Below are positions 58,080 to 64,000 of a stretch of 64,000 bases of DNA, piece by piece. A model generated the notes under the pieces. It had not been told where the DNA came from. It saw only the letters and a program-made list of their open reading frames with translations, and ran no database searches. Position numbers and translations under genes: made by a program. Source of the DNA: an uncultured Bacteroidia bacterium. Lineage in GTDB: Bacteria > Bacteroidota > Bacteroidia > Bacteroidales > F082. The number at the start of each line of letters is the position of its first letter. Position 1 is the stretch's first letter. The stretch is from the NCBI GenBank assembly GCA_902800965.1, contig CADCGK010000002.1:124001-188000 (forward strand). Direction: 5' to 3'.

Positions 58080-58298
58080 GTGACCAGGTTGGTGTTCTCG
58101 TTCACCACTTCGACAAGTCGTCAGCACGGTGTGTTCTATGATGGCGAGAACATCTACACCACCACATGGGGCAAGTCGTCGAACGTGCTTTACATGTTCT
58201 ACAAATACGACATGCAGGGCAACCTCATTGAGCAGGACGTTGTCAAAAAAATGGCATCGTTCCGTGTTATTTTGTATTTTTGCAGTGTCAATAAATAA
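58080..58298 (+). pseudogene. Fragment of a surface repeat/propeller protein
   Basis: The plus frame holds RQHGVFYDGENIYTTTWGKS and NVLYMFYKYDMQGNLIEQ, which match a repeat of Bacteroidota secreted proteins of the kind '...GvaYDGqYIYTasW...FYKYDLdGNfvE'. No start, no signal peptide and nothing before or after it remain, so it is a fragment. Together with the broken glycosyltransferase it marks a rearranged junction. Confidence 0.5.
58275..58282 (+). promoter_or_regulatory. -7 promoter box for the patatin-like gene
   Basis: TATTTTTG, exact TAnnTTTG, 34 bases before the ATG at 58317. Confidence 0.6.
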
Positions 58299-58316
58299 AA
58301 GAAAAAGACATTCCTT

Positions 58317-59231
58317 ATGGCAACAAAGAAATATCCGCTGGGTATAGCCTTCAGTGGTGGCGGTGCCAAGGCTGCGGCCCATTGTGGTGCACTTCAGGCA
58401 CTGAAAGAATATGGCATCCAACCTGATGTGGTGTCGGGCACTAGTGCAGGTGCTCTTGTGGCGGCGCTCTACGCATCGGGTTTCACTCCAAAACAAATGA
58501 TAGAAACCTTTCAGGGCATGAACTTTTTCAAGGATATCGTCACACCAAGTGTGCCCAAAGGGGGATTGTTTGATTCGCGTCCGTTGTCGGAATTGATTCA
58601 GGAAAAATTACCTTATAGTCGTTTGGAAGAGTTGCCTATACCGACTTTCCTCGTTGCATCCGACATTGAACATGGTGTGCCGAAAGTGTTCACTAAAGGT
58701 GAAATCGCTCCTCGTGTGGTGGCCTCATGCTCCATTCCGGTCATCTTCCAACCAAAATACATCAACGGAATCCATTACGTCGACGGCGGCGCTTTCCAAA
58801 ACCTGCCTGTGTCGGCCATACGACAAAAATGTGAGAAGGTCATTGCACTCAACCTCAACCATTTGGAAGAGGACAAATATAAGGATAATCTCATATCGGT
58901 AGCTTATCGTTCGTTTATGATGATGATGGTGTCCAACGTAGCAGTCGACTCTGCCCAAGCAGATCTCTTCATCGAACTCGACACCTATGGTTGCACGGCT
59001 TACGATATGTCAAAGATCGAAGATCTGTTTTTCCGTGGCTACGAAAGTGCCGTGAAAGCCTTGGAAAAGAACGGTTATCAGCGTATTATGCCCAAGGAAG
59101 TCATCGAATTCCCCAAGAAAAAACACAAGAAAGACAACTTGAAAAACCCAGAGGAGATATTCCGTAATACCATAGAAAAAGGAATGACGGCCATCAGGAC
59201 TATAAGAAAAGGAAACATCAAAAAAGAGTGA
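58317..59231 (+). CDS. Patatin-like phospholipase
   Basis: 304 residues. Oxyanion loop SGGGAKAAAH, nucleophile GTSAG (Ser in VVSGTSAGALVAAL) and the dyad Asp in YVDGGAFQNLPVS are all intact. It belongs to the RssA/YlbK-like bacterial patatins that release fatty acids from phospholipids. No signal peptide is seen, so it is probably cytosolic or on the inner membrane face. The C-terminal 45 residues are Lys-rich. It converges on sdaA. Confidence 0.88.
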   Translation: MATKKYPLGIAFSGGGAKAAAHCGALQALKEYGIQPDVVSGTSAGALVAALYASGFTPKQMIETFQGMNFFKDIVTPSVPKGGLFDSRPLSELIQEKLPYSRLEELPIPTFLVASDIEHGVPKVFTKGEIAPRVVASCSIPVIFQPKYINGIHYVDGGAFQNLPVSAIRQKCEKVIALNLNHLEEDKYKDNLISVAYRSFMMMMVSNVAVDSAQADLFIELDTYGCTAYDMSKIEDLFFRGYESAVKALEKNGYQRIMPKEVIEFPKKKHKKDNLKNPEEIFRNTIEKGMTAIRTIRKGNIKKE

Positions 59232-59236
59232 TTCTA

Positions 59237-60439
59237 TCATTCCATCTGGGCATAATCGCGGGCGAGACCTCCTTTGGAGGTTTCCTTATATAGTGAAGGT
59301 ATGTCCTTGCCCGTTTCCTTCATGGTTTCCACCACCTTATCGAACGACACGCGGTGGCGGCCATCGGAGAAAGTGGAGTAAATGTTGGAGTCAAGGGCAC
59401 GGGCGGCAGCGTATGCATTGCGCTCGATGCAGGGAATCTGCACGAGGCCGCAAACCGGGTCGCAAGTCATACCGAGGTGATGCTCCAAAGCCATTTCAGC
59501 AGCGTATTCTATTTGTGCCGGACTGCCTCCAAACAGCTGGTTGGCGGCAGCAGCGGCCATGGCACAGGCCACTCCCACTTCGCCCTGACAGCCTACCTCG
59601 GCACCCGAAATGGAGGCATTGGTGCGCACAATGTTACCCACCAATCCCGCCGTCACCAAGGCGCGGATGATACGTTGGTCTGTGAACTCATAGTTTTTCG
59701 AAAGGTGATACAATACCGCCGGCATCACGCCGCAGGAACCACAAGTCGGCGCAGTGACGATCCGTCCACCAGAGGCGTTTTCCTCTGCAACGGCCAAGGC
59801 GTATGAATACACCAAGCCACGGTTGCGCAAGGTATGTGTATAGCCCGAAGCCTTGATATGATACATGGCGGCCTTGCGGCTCAGGTTGAGCGGTCCAGGC
59901 AACACGCCTTCGGCTTGCAATCCGCGCTCGACGGCGGCTTTCATCACTTGCCACACCTCCATCATGTAGGCCTCGATTTCTTGTTGGTTCTCATATTCGT
60001 AGACATATTCCCAATAGGTACGCCCTCGTTGTTCGCACCAGTTCAGGATGTCAGTCATCTTGCCCAACGGATAAATGTCAGGCTGTTCGCTCTGTTTGCC
60101 TTCCTCAGCGAGGTTGCCTCCTCCGATGCTGAACACCTGCCACTCGCCGATAAGGTTCTTGCTTTCATCGAAAGCCTTGAACAACATGCCATTAGGATGG
60201 AACGGCAAAACAACATCAGGTTTCCAAATGATTTCGGTCGGGGCCTGCAAAGTGTTGAGAATGGCCCAGTCGGTCATGTGTCCTTTGCCCGTGGCGGCGA
60301 GACTGCCGTAAAGCGTCACCTCAAACGCCGAAGCATCCGGATAACGTTCGTTGAAGATGGAGGCGGCCTTTTGCGGCCCCATCGTGTGACTGCTTGAAGG
60401 GCCTATGCCGATTTTATAGATGTCTTTGATGGTTTTCAT
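59237..60439 (-). CDS. sdaA: L-serine ammonia-lyase (iron-sulfur dependent)
   Basis: 400 residues, the single-chain form with the beta and alpha domains fused. It deaminates L-serine to pyruvate and ammonia. N-terminal SDH_beta domain: [21 protein letters not shown]-terminal SDH_alpha domain: [15 protein letters not shown] and [13 protein letters not shown], holding the Cys residues that bind the [4Fe-4S] cluster. The protein is a little shorter than E. coli SdaA (about 454). It has its own promoter (60457-60464). Confidence 0.92.
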   Translation of the reverse strand: MKTIKDIYKIGIGPSSSHTMGPQKAASIFNERYPDASAFEVTLYGSLAATGKGHMTDWAILNTLQAPTEIIWKPDVVLPFHPNGMLFKAFDESKNLIGEWQVFSIGGGNLAEEGKQSEQPDIYPLGKMTDILNWCEQRGRTYWEYVYEYENQQEIEAYMMEVWQVMKAAVERGLQAEGVLPGPLNLSRKAAMYHIKASGYTHTLRNRGLVYSYALAVAEENASGGRIVTAPTCGSCGVMPAVLYHLSKNYEFTDQRIIRALVTAGLVGNIVRTNASISGAEVGCQGEVGVACAMAAAAANQLFGGSPAQIEYAAEMALEHHLGMTCDPVCGLVQIPCIERNAYAAARALDSNIYSTFSDGRHRVSFDKVVETMKETGKDIPSLYKETSKGGLARDYAQME

Positions 60440-60456
60440 GGCGATGAGTTTTGATG

Positions 60457-60464
60457 CAAAAGTA
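60457..60464 (-). promoter_or_regulatory. -7 promoter box for sdaA
   Basis: TACTTTTG on the minus strand, 18 bases upstream of the sdaA start and directly after the terminator of the barrel-protein gene. Confidence 0.6.
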
Positions 60465-60465
60465 C

Positions 60466-60493
60466 AAAAAAAAGCCGACCCATAAGGCCGGCT
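60466..60493 (-). terminator. Terminator of the outer-membrane barrel gene
   Basis: On the minus strand AGCCGGCC pairs with GGTCGGCT (one G-U) around a 5-base loop, followed by a run of eight T. It separates the barrel gene from sdaA. Confidence 0.8.
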
Positions 60494-60516
60494 CCAAATG
60501 ATTTAAGCCTAATCTA

Positions 60517-61122
60517 TTAAAGCGTAAAGCCGAGTCCGACAAACAGTCCGTTGGTCTTCAAAGAAGCGTTATCGGTTTTGTCGAGGTCAAGCAGGCCGAG
60601 ACGATAGCCGCCGAACAGGTTGAAGTTGGCAAACTTCACATCGGCACCAAACACGGCGTAAAGGTTGAAACGGCTTTGGTTGCTGTTGTCGCCGTACCAG
60701 TCGTAGCTGTTTTCGCCAAAGAGGGGGTCGGCGCCTTTTGTGACACCCGTAAGGGCAATACTCGGCATAGGGCCGACAAACGGAACGATGGCCAAGTCGC
60801 GGTTGACTGCAACCTTATAGTTGAACAAAATCGGCACATCAATGATGGTCTGGGTTTCATTTGTTTTGCCGGTGATGCCCCAAATGGTTTGGGTCGTGTT
60901 TCTCATGTTCATGCGGAATTGGGCACCGGCGGCCACTCCGATACCTTTGGCCAATTCGATGTTCTGTGAGAAACCGACTGAGAAACCTTGGTAATTCGTG
61001 CTGTTGCTGCCAGCGACAAAAGTCTCAGGAGCATAAGTTGCATAAATGGTTGATTGTGCCTGCACGTTTCCGGCAACGAACATGGCGGCTACGAGAGCCA
61101 CGATTGCTAATGCTTTTTTCAT
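60517..61122 (-). CDS. Outer-membrane beta-barrel protein (small, PorT/OmpX-like)
   Basis: 201 residues with a signal peptide (MKKALAIVALVAAMFVAGNV, cleavage after QAQ). The rest is eight or so amphipathic strands (FSVGFSQNIELAKGIGVAAG; AGAQFRMNMR; GLFVGLGFTL at the end), typical of a small outer-membrane barrel. The function is unknown. A lipoprotein gene lies upstream on the same strand, 50 bases away. A terminator follows the gene. Confidence 0.75.
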   Translation of the reverse strand: MKKALAIVALVAAMFVAGNVQAQSTIYATYAPETFVAGSNSTNYQGFSVGFSQNIELAKGIGVAAGAQFRMNMRNTTQTIWGITGKTNETQTIIDVPILFNYKVAVNRDLAIVPFVGPMPSIALTGVTKGADPLFGENSYDWYGDNSNQSRFNLYAVFGADVKFANFNLFGGYRLGLLDLDKTDNASLKTNGLFVGLGFTL

Positions 61123-61172
61123 TGTTGATTGTTTTGATTAAATGAGTTTTATTTTCTGGTTTTGTCTTGCTT

Positions 61173-62147
61173 TTAAAGGCTTAGTTCATACATGTAACCG
61201 TGATATTGCAGCGAGCCGTCAATGACTGGGAAGAAGAACTCGTTGTCGTGTTCCACGTTTTTCAGTTTGAGGTTTTCCATGATAACGGTCTTGGTGCCGT
61301 CGTCGTTGGTGACCACTTTCATGGTGCCGCTTTGGGCAATATAGCCCGTTTGGGGCTGGAAAGTCAAGAAATCGCTGTCGAGAGCGACATGCACGCATGG
61401 GAATTGGGGCAGATATGGTGTGCCGATATATCCAAGCTGGTATTCGCCGTCCACGACTTGACCACCCAAATAGCTGACGATGAAAAAACGCTTGCGGTCG
61501 GCCGACATGAAGAGCATTGACTTGACATCGAGCCCAAAAGAGCTTAGATTGTTGAGTGTGGTGATGCCTGCCAGTCCTATGGGGCTTTCGATATCCTTGA
61601 TTTGGAACTTGTTGCTCGTGTCGAAGACGTATGGGGGCAAAGTGCCATTGAAGTTCAGAGCCATATTGACATCATGTCCGTTGGCATTGGTGCCTACGCA
61701 TTGTGACAAAACGACAGTGTAAGTGCCGTTGTCTTCAGTGATGGAGAGTTGCCCATTGACCCAAAAGTAAGTGTCGCCAAAATACAGCGTGTCGGCACCC
61801 ATAAGGAAAGGCAATTCACCCATGTTGAACTCATGCAGGCCGACCACTTGAGGAACCGTACTCTTGGTATCTTCGCCAATCGTGTAGGTGCCAGGGACAA
61901 TGTCGCCGTTGAAAATAATAGCAATGCCTTCGTTGTCAGCGGCAGTCATTTCCTTGGAAGTGAGGACAATGGCATTTTGTTGGCCATATTTGACTGCATT
62001 GGAGGCGACGATGTCCATAGTTTTGCTACCGACAGTCACAGCTCCTTCTTCCACTTCGGGGGTTACTGTGTTGTTGTCTTTGTTGCAACTGGTGCTGATG
62101 AGGGCCAAGCCACAGAAAAGCACCAAACTTAAAAATACTTTTTTCAT
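61173..62147 (-). CDS. Lipoprotein of unknown function
   Basis: 324 residues. The signal VFLSLVLFCGLALISTSC ends at a lipobox Cys, followed by NKDNN, which suits export to the surface. The rest is beta-strand-rich (AIIFNGDIVPGTYTIGEDT; GTYTVVLSQCVGTNANGHDV). The strand pattern recalls small Bacteroidota surface lipoproteins, but I recognise no named family. Confidence 0.65.
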   Translation of the reverse strand: MKKVFLSLVLFCGLALISTSCNKDNNTVTPEVEEGAVTVGSKTMDIVASNAVKYGQQNAIVLTSKEMTAADNEGIAIIFNGDIVPGTYTIGEDTKSTVPQVVGLHEFNMGELPFLMGADTLYFGDTYFWVNGQLSITEDNGTYTVVLSQCVGTNANGHDVNMALNFNGTLPPYVFDTSNKFQIKDIESPIGLAGITTLNNLSSFGLDVKSMLFMSADRKRFFIVSYLGGQVVDGEYQLGYIGTPYLPQFPCVHVALDSDFLTFQPQTGYIAQSGTMKVVTNDDGTKTVIMENLKLKNVEHDNEFFFPVIDGSLQYHGYMYELSL

Positions 62148-62180
62148 GATGATAAGTTTTATTTTGTCGAATTTTTGTCT

Positions 62181-63398
62181 TTATAGATAATCTGCCCAGC
62201 GGGCCTGCAAGCGTTCTTCAGCCACCTCGATGATGTCTTTCAGGTGTTTGCCATAGGAACGATAGTACACCAACCATGCCGTGATGCCGTAGACAAAGGT
62301 TTGTACCCATAGGCCAATCAACTCGGGCTTCACATCGCGGAGCACAGCACCCATACTATTAATCTTCACGTAGCCATTGATGCCAAAGGTCGATGGGAAT
62401 AGCCATGAAACCACTTTCCAGAACTCCGGTACAGAGCATGTAGGCCACGAAATGCCCGAGATGAACAGCAACGGCACCGAGACGAATACGAACATGATGA
62501 TGAAGACCTCACGGTTGTACGCAATGCTCGAAAGCGTCATGCTGAAGAAGAGGCATGCCAACAGATAGGGGAACAGGAACGCCACCAAATCGGTCCACTT
62601 GCCAATTTGGATGAGGTGGAACCAATGCGGCACAAGGCAAAAGACGTAGGCCGAAATCACCGAATAGATGGCGAGATAGGCCGCACTCTTGCCGAAAAGC
62701 ATCTCGATAGGTTTTTTCCCGATGACATGTGGCTCAAGGATGCCGCGACGTTTTTTCTCGGTTTCCTCGCCAGCCATCATGCCGATGCCCAAAACCATCG
62801 TCTGCTGGATGACCATCACCAAGACCGCCGGAATCAGGAAGGTGGCGAAACCGCTCTGCGTGTTGAACATCGGGACATATTCGTACTTGATGGGATAGGC
62901 AAAGGTGGAGGCTTGTTTTTCGGTGGCTCCCACTAAGCGCTGTGTCTTGATGTCCTGGTTCATCGCCAAGGAGACCTCGGTACACGAAGCCAGCACCGCC
63001 TTGTAATACAGCATACTGCCCATGTCGGAATACAGTTCCACAACGGCCTGCCGACCTTCCATCAAGGCGTAGTCGAACTCGACGGGGATGTAGATGAGAC
63101 AATGTGCCTTGCGACGGTGGATCAAATCCTTCGCCTCTTGCATGTCGGCGCAATGTCCCACGATTTCAACATCGGCTGTGGCATCCACCTTGCGCAGAAA
63201 CTCACGGCTAGTGGTGGAGTTGGCCAAATCGACCACAACGGTTGGCACTTCGCGCACGGTCTCATTGCCATAAAGATAGGCGTAAAGCAACGGATATAGC
63301 AACGGCACGACGAAGAAAAACACGATGACACCCTCGTCGAATATCGAGTTGTGGAGTTCCTCGCGGAAAACTTCCAATATGTTATGCAACCATTTCAT
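62181..63398 (-). CDS. ABC-2 type transporter permease
   Basis: 405 residues from the ATG at 63398, chosen because it overlaps the upstream permease stop by 4 bases (ATGA). One N-terminal TM segment (VIVFFFVVPLLYPLLYAYLY), a periplasmic domain (about 45-170), then five TM segments typical of ABC2_membrane_3 (YhiH/YhhJ-like) permeases, with SGISWPTCSVPEFW before the last pair. Such exporters work with an HlyD-like adaptor and an ATPase, probably encoded to the right, outside the window. The substrate is unknown. Confidence 0.85.
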   Translation of the reverse strand: MKWLHNILEVFREELHNSIFDEGVIVFFFVVPLLYPLLYAYLYGNETVREVPTVVVDLANSTTSREFLRKVDATADVEIVGHCADMQEAKDLIHRRKAHCLIYIPVEFDYALMEGRQAVVELYSDMGSMLYYKAVLASCTEVSLAMNQDIKTQRLVGATEKQASTFAYPIKYEYVPMFNTQSGFATFLIPAVLVMVIQQTMVLGIGMMAGEETEKKRRGILEPHVIGKKPIEMLFGKSAAYLAIYSVISAYVFCLVPHWFHLIQIGKWTDLVAFLFPYLLACLFFSMTLSSIAYNREVFIIMFVFVSVPLLFISGISWPTCSVPEFWKVVSWLFPSTFGINGYVKINSMGAVLRDVKPELIGLWVQTFVYGITAWLVYYRSYGKHLKDIIEVAEERLQARWADYL

Positions 63399-64000
63399 CT
63401 TGTATATTGATATTCTAACAAACACTTTTTCAATCGGTTGGGGAACAACAAGGGCAATGCCAGAAACACTAACAAAGCCGCATAGTTGACCCATGAATAA
63501 TGCAGCGGCAAGCCGTTCAACGCTTGGTCGACATAGATGAGGTAATAATGCCTCAGCGGGAAGAGATACGACAGGGCTTTCAACGGTGCTGGAAATGCAA
63601 TTTGTGGAAACGAAAACCCTGAAATCGGGAAGGAAAGCACGCCCCACAAGGTAGCAATACTCAAGGCCCAGCGCAAGGAAGGCAAGGCTTCACAAAGGAA
63701 CACGCCAAAGGCCTGCGAGACCACAATCAGTAGCAACGATGCCAATGCCATCGGCCATAATCCGCTTTTTAGCGGGAAATCCCAATAGGCGTAAAGCAAC
63801 ACTAAATAAGTGGCGCCCATCACCATCCAAACCAGCAATTGAGGTAATAGTTTGCCGGCCAATGCTTTGTAGATGTTGTTGTCGGCCAGCTCGAGCCAAT
63901 GCTTGGAAGTACCCTCTTTGACCTCGCTATGGATGGAATAGATGGTCACTTGGAAGATAAGCAGCATCAGCATGGCGGGTAGCAGGATGTTGGAAAGGTA
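63395..64000 (-). CDS. ABC-2 type transporter permease (5' partial)
   Basis: The frame stays open to the right edge, so only the C-terminal 200 or so residues are seen. They contain at least four TM segments (LLPQLLVWMVMGATYLVLLY; ALSIATLWGVLSFPISGFSF) and end in an Arg/Lys-rich tail. It is the partner of the permease downstream, with a 4-base overlap. Two adjacent ABC-2 permeases of this kind are common in Bacteroidota exporter operons. Confidence 0.8.
   Translation of the reverse strand, partial: YLSNILLPAMLMLLIFQVTIYSIHSEVKEGTSKHWLELADNNIYKALAGKLLPQLLVWMVMGATYLVLLYAYWDFPLKSGLWPMALASLLLIVVSQAFGVFLCEALPSLRWALSIATLWGVLSFPISGFSFPQIAFPAPLKALSYLFPLRHYYLIYVDQALNGLPLHYSWVNYAALLVFLALPLLFPNRLKKCLLEYQYTR

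Noticed and set aside
58035..58496. Minus-strand frame of 153 codons before the patatin gene
   Set aside because: It overlaps the patatin start and the surface-repeat fragment; no family, promoter or signal is seen.

Overview
The window is a piece of a Bacteroidales-type (Bacteroidota) chromosome. The evidence is the TAnnTTTG -7 promoter boxes in front of many genes, the lack of strong Shine-Dalgarno sites, type IX secretion and gliding-type proteins (PorZ, a GldH-like lipoprotein), Bacteroidota-restricted families (DUF4421, DUF4837, DUF3853, DUF3871), an UpxY-type antiterminator, and integrases with the Bacteroides-style arm domain. The genus cannot be fixed from the sequence.

Layout. 1-27.8 kb is ordinary chromosome. 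It holds the end of an outer-membrane beta-barrel receptor, a membrane-tethered HTH regulator, a HAD-GNAT fusion, ornithine aminotransferase, an MBL hydrolase, a large propeller/barrel envelope protein, and a B12-dependent ribonucleotide reductase. It also holds a cell-wall block (MltD-like transglycosylase, RodA, PBP2), a polysaccharide-export pair (Wza-like, Wzc-like) with an UpxY antiterminator, recO and porZ. A tRNA-Arg(CCU) gene at 27.87 kb marks the edge of an accessory island of about 29 kb, and a tyrosine integrase lies right beside it.

The island (about 28.0-57.3 kb) is a mosaic. 28-41.2 kb holds the integrase, gene remnants, an AT-rich unknown protein facing an AlbA/Schlafen-domain protein, a membrane-anchored arginine-deiminase-like enzyme, a cupin, surface proteins, a solo PD-(D/E)XK-like protein and an orphan integrase arm-domain protein. 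41.37-46.77 kb is the most interesting part: eight tightly packed genes on one strand, several overlapping, encoding a SLOG nucleotide-binding protein, two unknown small proteins, an RNase J-like MBL/beta-CASP nuclease, a metallophosphoesterase, a HAD phosphatase of the kind seen in RNA-repair proteins, a ClpP-like protease with an intact catalytic triad, and a PD-(D/E)XK-like protein that may be shortened. I infer a nucleic-acid-processing stress or defence system; I do not recognise it as a described one. 46.9-57.25 kb is a minus-strand mobile-element backbone: serine recombinase with a possible crossover site, DUF3853, DUF3871, a peptidase, a frameshifted zinc-ribbon gene, nested tiny ORFs, a structured non-coding stretch, an archaeo-eukaryotic-primase-type replication protein and a GIY-YIG/NUMOD nuclease.

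The island ends in a scar: a glycosyltransferase gene without its 5' half, then a fragment of a surface repeat protein. From 58.3 kb ordinary chromosome resumes with a patatin-like phospholipase, L-serine dehydratase, an outer-membrane barrel protein, a lipoprotein and two ABC-2 permeases, the last cut by the window edge. Names rest on motifs read by eye; no database search was run.
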